This document shows positions 41,074 through 48,975 of a stretch of 64,000 bases of DNA, in pieces. Every line of letters begins with the position of its first letter. The first letter of the stretch is position 1. The notes under the pieces were generated by a model. It had not been told where the DNA came from and ran no database searches. It worked only from the letters and a program-made list of their open reading frames with translations. Location of the stretch: positions 248,001-312,000 of the forward strand of contig NZ_QNUM01000005.1 in the NCBI RefSeq assembly GCF_003574655.1. The letters are read 5' to 3'. A program made the translations under genes and the position numbers. The stretch comes from Cohaesibacter haloalkalitolerans (lineage in GTDB: Bacteria; Pseudomonadota; Alphaproteobacteria; Rhizobiales; Cohaesibacteraceae).

Positions 41074-41165
41074 CGCGCAAGGCTCCCCATGTGCGCACCC
41101 GCAACGACATCTGTGACGATCCGTTTGCGTGGCGGTTTTTAGGAATCGTTTTGGTATCGAAACGA

Positions 41166-41702
41166 TCAGGCGCCAACCTTCAGACTGCGCCGTTCGTAAA
41201 GGGTAACGTCTCGCCACTGGCCCTTGTTGGCGCCGTAGGAGATCTGGGCGATGCGCTCGCGAATGCCGACCAGCTTGAACCCGAACTTTTCGTGCAGATG
41301 GATGCTGGCCGCGTTGTTGGCAAAGATGCCCGCCTGTAGCGTCCAGAACCCCTTTGCTTCCGATTCCTCGATCAGCTTTTGCATCAGAAACGAGCCGACA
41401 CCTGCGCCCTTGGCGCTGTTGGCAATATAGATGCTCAGTTCTGCAACGCCCCGGTAGACGCTCCGGCCAGAATAGGCGGACAATGCCACCCAGCCTGCGA
41501 TTTCGCCGTTTAACACCGCCACCATACGGCACTCGGGCAGGTGACCCTTGTCCCATGCTTCCCAGGTCGGCGCCGCATCCGTGAAGGTTGCCATGCCCGT
41601 ATCGATCCCTTCCTGATAGATCCTCAGCATCGTGTCTGCATCTGCGGCAGTGAGCGGACGAGCGGAAAGGAGGGCAGACGGGAGAGTATTCTGTAAGGAC
41701 AT
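41166..41702 (-). CDS. GNAT N-acetyltransferase, phosphinothricin/methionine-sulfoximine type
   Basis: This protein of about 178 residues has the Pat/Bar-like layout: ARPLTAADADTMLRIYQEGI at the start, TFTDAAPTWEAWDKGH near 38, WVALSAYSGRSVYRGVAELS near 66, cofactor loop GAGVGSFLMQKLIEESEAKG near 97 and ASIHLHEKFGFKLVGIRER near 130. Relatives acetylate phosphinothricin, methionine sulfoximine or sulfone. I placed the start at 41702; ATG at 41738 would add 12 residues, and neither has a good ribosome site. Confidence 0.87.
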   Translation of the reverse strand: MSLQNTLPSALLSARPLTAADADTMLRIYQEGIDTGMATFTDAAPTWEAWDKGHLPECRMVAVLNGEIAGWVALSAYSGRSVYRGVAELSIYIANSAKGAGVGSFLMQKLIEESEAKGFWTLQAGIFANNAASIHLHEKFGFKLVGIRERIAQISYGANKGQWRDVTLYERRSLKVGA

Positions 41703-42096
41703 GAATTTGGAACTTTCTTCAGGCGGTAAGATTTTCATTCATGACACGGACGAAATGGTGAGACAATTGCTCTTTGCATGGGAATGAACAATTTCGGTGT
41801 ACGATGTCTTGGTAAGGATTTTTCTGCGGCCCCATCGGCAGAATAAAGATCATGTTAACCGTGGTGACGATCTGTGGTTTCGATATGAAGCATGTTTAAG
41901 CTAATCGATAAGATATGAGCAATCACGTTTACGGTTTGACAACCCTGTTTTCAAATATGTCCTGAACGGAACCTTCTTGAGAAGAGATGTTTATATTTGA
42001 GCTAGAAATATTGGCAAATATTTACATTCAGAAAGTCAGGTATGACCTGATTGGTTAAGTCGGGCCTGTGGGTTTGAGGCGGATGGGGTAGTGAAA
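41703..42096. other. Intergenic region without a recognised gene
   Basis: About 390 bp. The right half (41870-42060) is AT-rich and probably contains the promoter of the small membrane protein gene that follows. No repeat, RNA gene or clear operator was found. Confidence 0.45.
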
Positions 42097-42480
42097 ATGA
42101 TTGTACGGGATGGCAAGAGGATTGAAGCGCTAACGCTCCTGGAAAAAGTCGAGCGAGCCTTCGATAATGCTCTGGCTGCACTGCTGGACCGGCACGGACC
42201 AGAGAAAGCGGCATCTCTGGTTGATGCGTCCCGACGCGTCTATCTTTCGGCTCAAAGCTATTTGCTCGCCATCAACCTGCGACGGCTGCTTTTGCAGACT
42301 GGTCTTTATTGCGTGGTGCTGGGGTTTGCCGTTGGCTCGGTTTTGGTCGGCTCAAGGATCATGTTCACCCTGATCCATCAGGAAATGAGCGAGATGAGCC
42401 ATGATGTCGTTCGAGCCAATCTGCCCAAGGAAGTGGAGACGGCAGACTTGCGACCAACCATACAACTGGCCTCGCAATAG
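42097..42480 (+). CDS. Small single-pass membrane protein of unknown function
   Basis: This 127-residue protein has an amphipathic, charged N-terminal half (ALTLLEKVERAFDNALAALLDRHGPEKAA), shown here in parts: LLEKVERAFDNALAALLDRH then GPEKAASLVDASRRVY. One strong membrane segment lies near residues 68-92 and a polar tail follows. I do not recognise the family. GGGG stands 8 nt before ATG 42097; a GTG two codons earlier is an alternative. Confidence 0.6.
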   Translation: MIVRDGKRIEALTLLEKVERAFDNALAALLDRHGPEKAASLVDASRRVYLSAQSYLLAINLRRLLLQTGLYCVVLGFAVGSVLVGSRIMFTLIHQEMSEMSHDVVRANLPKEVETADLRPTIQLASQ

Positions 42481-42515
42481 GCGACGGCGGTTGGGAGGCC
42501 ATGGTCGCGGTAGAT

Positions 42516-42555
42516 ACAAAAAAGGCTTTGTGACGGATCACAAAGCCTTCTTGCG
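42516..42555. terminator. Strong terminator between convergent genes of unknown function
   Basis: A perfect 12-bp stem (42522-42533 with 42538-42549) has a 4-nt loop. On the minus strand it runs into TTTTTTGT, so it mainly ends the gene at 42561; the plus strand gives only CTTCTT. Confidence 0.85.
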
Positions 42556-42560
42556 TTATG

Positions 42561-43130
42561 CTATTCCTCGATCTTGAACGGCAGGGAAAACTCTGCGGTC
42601 TTGTCGGAATTCTTGTCTTTCAGCACATAGTGCGACACATAGCTTCCCGGTTTCATGCCGTGCAGGTTGATCGTCATCTTGAGGAAGATTTCGCGATTGT
42701 GGCGCTTGAGCGGAACGACCAGATCAACAAAATTCTCGGTGTCGAGCAGGGTGGTGCCTTTGGGGCCTTCGAGCGAATAGTCGACACTCCAGCTTGCAAC
42801 GCTGTTGCCATCATCCGTCTTGCCATAGGAGAAGGCGACCGGCTCGATGTAGATCATCTGGGCAGCATCGGGTTTGAAAACGGCCTCTTTCTCGACAAAG
42901 TTGCCATAGCCGGTCACGTCACTGACGAAAACGGCCTTGCGCACAAACATTGGCGACCTGTTCCAGAAGTCCTCGATGATCCCGTCCAACTGATCGAACG
43001 CGGCTGCCGGTTTGCCAGAGGACAACAGAGCATCTGCTGCTTCAATCTGATCTGACAGTGTGCTTGCCTGACCATATGAAGGGAGCAACGTCAGAGCAAG
43101 CAGTGTGGCCATGGTCCGAAGTTTGCGCAT
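42561..43130 (-). CDS. Exported protein of unknown function
   Basis: This 189-residue protein has a signal peptide (cleavage after GQA near residue 22). The mature part begins with a helix (TLSDQIEAADALLSSGKPAA), then a predicted beta-rich domain with FSYGKTDDGNSVASWSVDYS and an ending HYVLKDKNSDKTAEFSLPF. I do not recognise a named family. GGAAGGA stands 8 nt before the ATG at 43130. It is divergent from the merR gene and has its own terminator. Confidence 0.75.
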   Translation of the reverse strand: MRKLRTMATLLALTLLPSYGQASTLSDQIEAADALLSSGKPAAAFDQLDGIIEDFWNRSPMFVRKAVFVSDVTGYGNFVEKEAVFKPDAAQMIYIEPVAFSYGKTDDGNSVASWSVDYSLEGPKGTTLLDTENFVDLVVPLKRHNREIFLKMTINLHGMKPGSYVSHYVLKDKNSDKTAEFSLPFKIEE

Positions 43131-43488
43131 CAATCCAATCCTTCCAGCGATTATAAGTGCTTATCTTGTTTTTCACTAGCTTGATCTTCTACAGACTGAT
43201 GAAGGATAAATCCATCATTTCGCGCAGTTTTTTCTCCAAAACAGGCCGATTTTGCGCGATTCAAACAGGTTTTGCATGGCTCTGGCGAAAATCGATGCTC
43301 GATTGCTGCAGGATCAACCGGGCCGAGCGCAAGAACAGACCCGCCATGACAAGGGCATCGGCAATATCCGCAATGGCGGATGTGGTGAATTTGACGCCCA
43401 TGCTGGCTGGCATCACCGCTACAGCAGTTGCAGGATGATGCTTCCAAGTGATTGGAGAGCGCTTCGCTCAATTATTGTGCCGTCAGTC
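43131..43488. other. Region between divergent genes with weak small open frames
   Basis: About 360 bp. A minus-strand frame of 50 codons (43261-43413) and a Cys-rich frame of 106 codons (43151-43471) exist, but neither resembles a known family and they overlap in different frames. Treated as intergenic. Confidence 0.4.
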
Positions 43489-43535
43489 TTGAAACAACCG
43501 GATGAACCTCCCTATAATAGCTCTAGAGACTATAG
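43489..43535 (+). promoter_or_regulatory. merR promoter with metal-type MerR operator
   Basis: TTGAAA (43489-43494) and TATAAT (43513-43518) are 18 bp apart. CTCTAGAGACTATAG follows at 43521-43535. Read on the other strand it is CTATAGTCTCTAGAG, close to the operator form described for PbrR/CadR-type lead and cadmium regulators. The site lies at the expected transcription start, which fits autorepression. Confidence 0.6.
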
Positions 43536-43575
43536 CTTCTGGAGCAAATCGCTCTCGTTTTCGGGAACTCTCAAA

Positions 43576-43986
43576 ATGCTGACTATCGGTGAATTGTCAA
43601 AGACCAGCGGCGTCAAGGTGCCAACCATCCGTTACTACGAGCAAATCGGCCTGATTGCAGCCGCTGACCGCAGTGAAGGCAACCAGCGCCGCTATGAAAA
43701 CGACGACCTCAAGCGGCTCACCTTCGTAAAACACGCCCGCGATCTAGGCTTTTCCCTTGATGATATCAAATCACTGCTGGCGCTCAAGGACGACGAGAAA
43801 TGCCCATGCAAGGGGGCTGACGACATTCTCACGCGCCATCTATTCGATGTTCGCGATCGGATATCCCGTTTGCAGCGACTGGAATCAGAGCTTGAGCGCA
43901 TGTCCCATTGTCAGGGTGAATGCATTGCAGAATGCAAAGTCATCGAAAGCCTGGCCGACCATGGCCATTGTATGCACGAGCATTGA
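43576..43986 (+). CDS. MerR-family metal-responsive regulator (CadR/PbrR/ZntR-like)
   Basis: This 136-residue protein has the MerR helix-turn-helix (MLTIGELSKTSGVKVPTIRY then YEQIGLI). A wing and a dimer helix follow. Cysteines are placed as in soft-metal sensors: KCPCKG near residue 76, HCQGECIAECK near 113 and a HGHCMHEH tail. The arrangement fits a lead, cadmium, zinc or copper sensor; which metal cannot be decided. No metal exporter gene is next to it. I chose ATG 43576, where the family N-terminus begins. Confidence 0.88.
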   Translation: MLTIGELSKTSGVKVPTIRYYEQIGLIAAADRSEGNQRRYENDDLKRLTFVKHARDLGFSLDDIKSLLALKDDEKCPCKGADDILTRHLFDVRDRISRLQRLESELERMSHCQGECIAECKVIESLADHGHCMHEH

Positions 43987-44234
43987 TATCAAGTGAACCG
44001 AGGCAATGGGGATCGCAGCGTCGAACCGAAAGACTGAAGGGCTCAGCAGTTTATCCTATTGAAACTGTGGTGAAATATGTCGTGGTTGCCATGTTCGGCC
44101 CACGTCATTGGGGCTGCCGTTCCGTCTGCATGGTATCCGGGTTGGTGGCAGACACTGCAACTTATCATTTCCCGTTATGGCTTCTTGAAAACTATTGATA
44201 GGACTGACTGCGGCATTTGCCTTATAGAAGCGAT

Positions 44235-45002
44235 ATGACTGGAAAAAGATTACCCGATGACAGTATGACACCCCGCTTGCTCTTCCTTCAGGGAATGAAG
44301 CTCGGCGTGCCTGTCGTGATTACTGCCGGACCTTTCGGTGCGCTATTTGGAGCACTGGCTGTTGATGGCGGCATGTCTGTATTCGATGCCGTTCTGATGA
44401 GCGCGACGATTTTTGCGGGAGCGAGCCAGCTGGTCGGCCTTAATCTTTTTGGCCAGCATATTCCTGCCTGGATTGTCGTCCTGTCGATCTTTGCCGTCAA
44501 CTTCCGCCACATTCTCTATTCCGCTTCGATGGGGCAGCATCTGTCGCAATGGTCGATCCTGAAACAGGCCTTCGGCTTCTTCTTCCTTGTCGACCCGGCC
44601 TATGCCGAAACGGAACGAAGAGTGGAGCAGGGCGAGGAAATCCAGTTCTCGTGGTATATGGGCCTTGTCTTCGTGGTCTATGTCGGTTGGGTCGCGATGA
44701 CCTTCCTTGGCGCAATCTTCGGCAATTTCCTCGAAAACTCCCACGCCTGGGGCATTGATTTCATCCTGCCGATCTATTTCATGGCCATGCTGATGGGCTT
44801 CAGGAAGCGCCCCTTCTGGTATCCTGTGGTCGCCGTCAGTGCTGTTGCCTCGGTGATCGCCAGCTATACGGTCGGCTCGCCCTGGCATGTATCCATCGGC
44901 GCTGCCGCCGGCATTCTGGTGGCGGCCATCTTCGCGCCTGCTGCACGGGGGAATGGGGCGGGCGATGTCAGTGAGCCGCTGAAGCTGGAGGGGGATGTGT
45001 GA
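44235..45002 (+). CDS. azlC: AzlC-type branched-chain amino acid exporter subunit
   Basis: This 255-residue membrane protein has about seven hydrophobic segments. The AzlC signature SATIFAGASQLVGLNLFG is near residue 58 and FAVNFRHILYSAS near 90. With the small AzlD partner it exports valine, leucine, isoleucine or analogues. The ATG at 44235 is preferred over an upstream TTG. Its TGA overlaps the azlD start. Confidence 0.93.
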   Translation: MTGKRLPDDSMTPRLLFLQGMKLGVPVVITAGPFGALFGALAVDGGMSVFDAVLMSATIFAGASQLVGLNLFGQHIPAWIVVLSIFAVNFRHILYSASMGQHLSQWSILKQAFGFFFLVDPAYAETERRVEQGEEIQFSWYMGLVFVVYVGWVAMTFLGAIFGNFLENSHAWGIDFILPIYFMAMLMGFRKRPFWYPVVAVSAVASVIASYTVGSPWHVSIGAAAGILVAAIFAPAARGNGAGDVSEPLKLEGDV

Positions 45003-45298
45003 TGTCGGCAACCTTCTGGATCATCATCGGCGGCGCCATCGTAACCTATCTGACCCGCATTGGCGGGCATGTCATCCTGACGCGGTTCAAGGAAATCCAT
45101 CCTCGGGCACGAGCCGGGCTCGATGCTGTTCCTGCTGCGGTGTTGACGACACTGGTAGCCCCGGCCGTTGCGCAGGGTGGGCCCAATGAATGGGCTGCAT
45201 TTGCCATTGCAGTGATTGCGGGCCTCAGGGTTTCCGTTATATGGATGGTGGTGATTGGCACTGTCGCCATTGCGGTTTTGCGTCACGTCAGCGGGTAG
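45002..45298 (+). CDS. azlD: AzlD-type small partner subunit
   Basis: This 98-residue protein has three to four hydrophobic segments and the AzlD pattern YLTRIGGHVIL then ARAGLDAVPAAVLTTLVAP. It shares one base with the azlC stop (TGATG), so the two are translationally coupled and probably form one exporter. Confidence 0.92.
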   Translation: MSATFWIIIGGAIVTYLTRIGGHVILTRFKEIHPRARAGLDAVPAAVLTTLVAPAVAQGGPNEWAAFAIAVIAGLRVSVIWMVVIGTVAIAVLRHVSG

Positions 45299-45361
45299 CT
45301 CACGACCTCTCACCATGAGGCCCCGCCGCAAGACGCCTGAAGAGTTGGAGCTTTGAATAGA

Positions 45362-46084
45362 ATGAAGATCGGTATTCTGGTTGCCGGACCCCTGCCGGAA
45401 GACCTCGTGAAGGCCTATGGTACATTTGATGACATGTTTCGGGAGCTGCTCCTGAAGCAGGACCCTGATCTTACCTTTCAAAGCTATGACGTGTTCAAGG
45501 ATGTGTTCCCCGCCGATAAAGGCGAATGCGATGGCTGGATCGTGACCGGCTCGCTGCACAGCGCCTATGAAAAGCTGCCGTGGATGTTGCGCCTTGAAGC
45601 CTTCATTCGTGATGCCATTAAAGCCAACAGCCCGGTCATTGGTATCTGCTTTGGTCACCAGATCATGGCGACGGCCATGGGTGGTGTCGTGGAAAAGGCT
45701 CCGTCTGGCAGGTGGGGCGCCGCGGTGCATCACTACAAGGTCGATCCCGACAAGCGCCCGCAATGGATGGATGCCGAAAGCGAAGAATTTTCCCTACAGG
45801 CAAGTCATCAGGATCAGGTCACAGTTCTGCCCGAAAGCGGGTGTCTGCTTGCTGGCAACAGCTTCTGCCCCAATGGCATGATTGCCTATGGGCAATCCGG
45901 TCTCTCCATTCAGCTCCATCCCGAGTTATCCGCCCCTCTCATCGAGACACTTCTTGAGCAGCGGCGCGGGCAGTCAATGACAGAAGAGGATGCCGATGTG
46001 GCACTCTCTCATGTGCATGATGCCGTGGATGCTGATAGGGTGGCCAAATGGATGCTGCGCTTCTTCCGCCAGCCGCGTGGCTGA
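45362..46084 (+). CDS. Class I glutamine amidotransferase domain protein
   Basis: This 240-residue protein is a free-standing GATase1 domain. The nucleophile elbow GICFGHQIMA has Cys near residue 95 and the His-x-Glu pair is in IQLHPELS near 187. It resembles the GMP synthase-like amidotransferase group that includes gamma-glutamyl-polyamine or unknown hydrolases. Start ATG at 45362 lies 14 nt after GGAG; a TTG at 45353 is less likely. The M19 dipeptidase gene lies 90 bp downstream on the same strand. Confidence 0.88.
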   Translation: MKIGILVAGPLPEDLVKAYGTFDDMFRELLLKQDPDLTFQSYDVFKDVFPADKGECDGWIVTGSLHSAYEKLPWMLRLEAFIRDAIKANSPVIGICFGHQIMATAMGGVVEKAPSGRWGAAVHHYKVDPDKRPQWMDAESEEFSLQASHQDQVTVLPESGCLLAGNSFCPNGMIAYGQSGLSIQLHPELSAPLIETLLEQRRGQSMTEEDADVALSHVHDAVDADRVAKWMLRFFRQPRG

Positions 46085-46173
46085 GGCGCCGCTGTCGCGA
46101 GTAAAGATCTCCGGGGTCGTCGTTCGGTGAGACGCCAGACCCCAACCGATTGCAAACAAGAACAACAACGAGA

Positions 46174-47226
46174 ATGACTATGGTCAAGGCTATCGTACCC
46201 GTCTTTGACGGCCACAATGACACATTGCTCCGGCTTGAAATGTCCGAAAGGGAAGGGACTCCCATTTCCTTCCTTGAAGGCAGTGAAAAGCTCAATATCG
46301 ATTATCCGAAAGCCGTTGAAGGTGGCTTTGCTGGCGGCCTGTTTGCCATCTTCGTCCCGCCGATGAAGAAGCTGGACAGCAAACCCGACTTTCAATCCAT
46401 GGTCAACGAAGTCGAGCAGCCCTATGCGCTCGACATGACCAATGCGATGATGGCCCGTGCGCTGCGCCTTGCTCAGAAATCGGAAGGGCGGGTGCGCATC
46501 TGCCTCACAAGCGCCGACATCAAGCAGGCCATGGCAGACAATGTCATCGCCCTGATGCTGCATATCGAAGGAGCCGAGGCCATCGACGCCGACTTCAACG
46601 CCCTTGATGTGCTCCACGCTGCCGGTCTGCGGTCCATTGGTCCTGTCTGGAGCCGCAGCAATATCTTCGGCCACGGCGTACCGTTCGACTTTCCCGGCAG
46701 CCCTGATTCTGGCCCCGGCCTTACCGACCTGGGCAAGGAACTGGTTCGGCGCTGTGGTGCGCTGAACATGTTGATCGATCTGTCCCACATCAACGAAAAG
46801 GGCTTCTGGGATGTGCATGCTGTCAGTGAAAAGCCGCTGCTGGCGACCCATTCCAATGTTCATGCCATCTGCCCGTCACGCCGCAATCTGACAGACAAGC
46901 AGCTGGCTGCAATTGCCGAGACCAAGGGGCTGGTCGGGCTCAACTATTCCGTCGGCTTCCTGCGCCCGGATGGTGACAAGAAGCAGATCGACATGGACCT
47001 CGACATCATGGTCGATCATCTGGCCTATCTGGTCGAGAAGCTCGGGGAAGATGGCGTCGGTCTGGGATCGGATTTCGACGGCACCACCGTTCCACAGCGT
47101 ATCGGTTCCTGCGCAGGTAACCCGGCTCTTATCGAACGGTTGCGCGCGCGCGCCTTTGGCGAAGAGCTGATTGCAAAGATCGCCCACAAGAACTGGATTG
47201 CCATGCTGGAACGGTCCGGTATCTAG
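46174..47226 (+). CDS. Membrane-dipeptidase family (M19) zinc dipeptidase
   Basis: This 350-residue amidohydrolase-fold enzyme has metal ligands at FDGHNDTLL (His and Asp, near residue 14), LMLHIEGAEAI (Glu, near 130), LIDLSHINEKGFWD (His, near 200) and LLATHSNVHA (His, near 225). GVGLGSDFDGTTVP supplies the catalytic-site Asp. It has no signal peptide, so it is cytoplasmic, unlike the mammalian enzyme. Substrates would be dipeptides, possibly including D-amino acid forms. ATG 46180 is an alternative start. A strong terminator follows. Confidence 0.92.
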   Translation: MTMVKAIVPVFDGHNDTLLRLEMSEREGTPISFLEGSEKLNIDYPKAVEGGFAGGLFAIFVPPMKKLDSKPDFQSMVNEVEQPYALDMTNAMMARALRLAQKSEGRVRICLTSADIKQAMADNVIALMLHIEGAEAIDADFNALDVLHAAGLRSIGPVWSRSNIFGHGVPFDFPGSPDSGPGLTDLGKELVRRCGALNMLIDLSHINEKGFWDVHAVSEKPLLATHSNVHAICPSRRNLTDKQLAAIAETKGLVGLNYSVGFLRPDGDKKQIDMDLDIMVDHLAYLVEKLGEDGVGLGSDFDGTTVPQRIGSCAGNPALIERLRARAFGEELIAKIAHKNWIAMLERSGI

Positions 47227-47273
47227 GCGTTTGACTAGTTGCTGACCTGCTGACTTGCGCAGAATAGAGACAA

Positions 47274-47303
47274 CAAAAAACCCCGCATCAAGCGGGGTTT
47301 TTA
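47274..47303. terminator. Bidirectional terminator after the dipeptidase gene
   Basis: AAAAACCCCGC pairs with GCGGGGTTTTT around a 5-nt loop. A- and T-runs flank it, so it serves the dipeptidase and the convergent NYN gene. Confidence 0.9.
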
Positions 47304-47328
47304 TATCTATATCTGACTGATCTGGTGA

Positions 47329-47916
47329 TCAGTCATCATATTCTGAATCTTCATAGTCGTTCTGGACCGGAGTGCGCTGTGGGCGCTCATTCGCATCGCG
47401 ACCGATACGGTCGGCGATATGGGCCAGATCGATGAAATGGTCAGCCTGTCGGCGCAGCTCGTCAGCGATCATCGGCGGCTGGGTCGACATGGTGGAAACC
47501 ACGCTCACCTTGCGTCCGCGACGCTGCAGCGCTTCAACAAGTTTGCGGAAATCGCCATCACCGGAGAAGATGACGAAGTGATCCACATGGTCCACCAACT
47601 CCATCGCGTCGATGGTCAGCTCAATGTCCATGTTGCCCTTGATCTTCCGACGCCCTGCAGAATCAGTAAATTCCTTGGTCGGCTTGGTAACGACATGGTA
47701 TCCGTTGTAATCAAGCCAGTCGATCAAAGGTCTGATGGAAGAATATTCCTGATCTTCGGCCAGAGCGGTATAATAATACGTCCGCAGGAGGTATCCCTTG
47801 CCGCGAAATTCTCTCAATAGCCGTTTGTAATCAATATCGAAGCCAAGAGTCTTGGTCGTTGCATACAGATTGGCGCCGTCGATGAATAAAGCAACTTTTT
47901 CTCTAGGATCAAACAC
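47329..47916 (-). CDS. NYN-domain (LabA/DUF88, PIN-like) protein
   Basis: This 195-residue protein is probably a ribonuclease. The NYN core has its acidic residues in FIDGANLYATTKTLG near residue 12, KGNMDIELTIDAME near 93 and FSGDGDFRKLVEALQRRG near 116. A tail rich in Asp and Glu (NDYEDSEYDD) ends the protein. Translation starts at GTG 47916 with AAAGGG 7 nt upstream. It is divergent from rpoZ; the same pairing is seen in other Hyphomicrobiales to my knowledge. Confidence 0.9.
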   Translation of the reverse strand: MFDPREKVALFIDGANLYATTKTLGFDIDYKRLLREFRGKGYLLRTYYYTALAEDQEYSSIRPLIDWLDYNGYHVVTKPTKEFTDSAGRRKIKGNMDIELTIDAMELVDHVDHFVIFSGDGDFRKLVEALQRRGRKVSVVSTMSTQPPMIADELRRQADHFIDLAHIADRIGRDANERPQRTPVQNDYEDSEYDD

Positions 47917-48233
47917 GGATTCACCCTTTATGCTGGTTTTTCGTTGGATTCAATTTCAGGATGAGTTTTGTAATTTAACACGCTCAATCAAAGCCTTGGC
48001 AATTAAACTAAGATATAGAATTTAAGTTTTTGAATATCTTAACCATTCAAAACAATGAAATGCATTCACGTGAAATCAAATCGATTCTGACTTTATACGG
48101 ATTTATATTCAATAACCACCAAGAAAAACAGATTATAAACGAAAACACAACAACGTTACCTTGTCTATGGTATCCAAAATTTTACAAAATGCATTGAAAT
48201 CGGTTTCACTCGGCAGTTTGCCAAGGTTCGCAC
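47917..48233. other. AT-rich region between the NYN gene and rpoZ
   Basis: About 320 bp without a gene. It is clearly AT-rich (48000-48190 most of all) and should hold the promoter of the NYN gene and upstream elements of the rpoZ promoter. No further structure recognised. Confidence 0.5.
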
Positions 48234-48277
48234 TTGTCAAACAAAAAAAATCGCTCTATTTAGGGGGAAATTCCCCC
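48234..48277 (+). promoter_or_regulatory. rpoZ promoter with palindrome at the start point
   Basis: TTGTCA (48234-48239) and TATTTA (48257-48262) are 17 bp apart, a good sigma-70-type promoter. GGGGGAAATTCCCCC (48263-48277) directly follows, its centre at about +1, and the ribosome site TAGGAG begins 3 bp later. The palindrome could be an operator or a start-point sequence that senses nucleotide supply. Confidence 0.5.
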
Positions 48278-48293
48278 AAGTAGGAGATCGTCT

Positions 48294-48698
48294 ATGGCAC
48301 GCGTCACTGTTGAGGACTGCGTTGATAAGGTTGAGAATCGTTTCGAGCTGGTGCTGCTGTCCGGTCATCGCGCGCGTATGATTTCTAGTGGCTCTGCAAT
48401 TACGGTTGATCGTGACAATGACAAGAACCCGGTTGTTGCCCTGAGGGAAATTGCCGACGAGACTGTTTCTCCGGGCGACCTGAAGGAAGATCTCATTCAC
48501 TCTCTGCAGAAATATGTTGAGGTTGATGAGCCTGAAACCGAAGAAGTACAGCTGATTACGGCAGACGAAGCCGCCACGAACGACTATGAAAGCGTCGTTG
48601 GTGAACCAAAGAGCGAAGTCGTGTTCGACCAGATGTCCGAAGAAGAACTGTTGCGTGGTCTGGAAAGCCTTGTGCCGCCAGATCGTACCGACGACTGA
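48294..48698 (+). CDS. rpoZ: RNA polymerase omega subunit
   Basis: This 134-residue protein helps assemble RNA polymerase and, in proteobacteria, forms part of a ppGpp site. It begins [20 protein letters not shown] and continues [13 protein letters not shown] then [15 protein letters not shown], the full omega signature. The acidic tail (about 75-134) is longer than in E. coli but normal in alphaproteobacteria. A terminator follows, then rsh, whose product makes ppGpp. Confidence 0.95.
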   Translation: MARVTVEDCVDKVENRFELVLLSGHRARMISSGSAITVDRDNDKNPVVALREIADETVSPGDLKEDLIHSLQKYVEVDEPETEEVQLITADEAATNDYESVVGEPKSEVVFDQMSEEELLRGLESLVPPDRTDD

Positions 48699-48725
48699 TC
48701 TTTTCGATCGTTCAGAAGAAATCAA

Positions 48726-48755
48726 AAGGTGGACGTCAATCGTCCGCCTTTTTTA
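48726..48755 (+). terminator. Terminator after rpoZ
   Basis: AAGGTGGACG (48726-48735) pairs with CGTCCGCCTT (48741-48750) with one G-U pair; the loop is TCAAT and TTTTATT follows. rsh therefore needs read-through or its own promoter. Confidence 0.9.
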
Positions 48756-48975
48756 TTGGCATTTTTACCTTTGTTCTGCAATTCTGGCAGCTCTATGCAT
48801 GAGGGTTGAATCGCAGCCTTCCTAATGGCGCGGCTGGCCGATTGCCCGCCCGCCGACAACTGGTTAAATCCGGCTCTTCTTCTTATATGTATAGAGATAT
48901 CAGGTACAATGTTCTCAAGAGAACAGGTAGTGTCCGGGGAACCGGGCATTCAATAATCGAGGTTTCTTTCTCGCC

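Noticed and set aside
43151-43471. Cys-rich 106-codon frame divergent from merR, considered as a metal-binding protein
   Set aside because: There is no ribosome site, no known family and competing short frames in the same DNA; the Cys content fits chance TGC/TGT triplets. Kept only as a remark on the gap.
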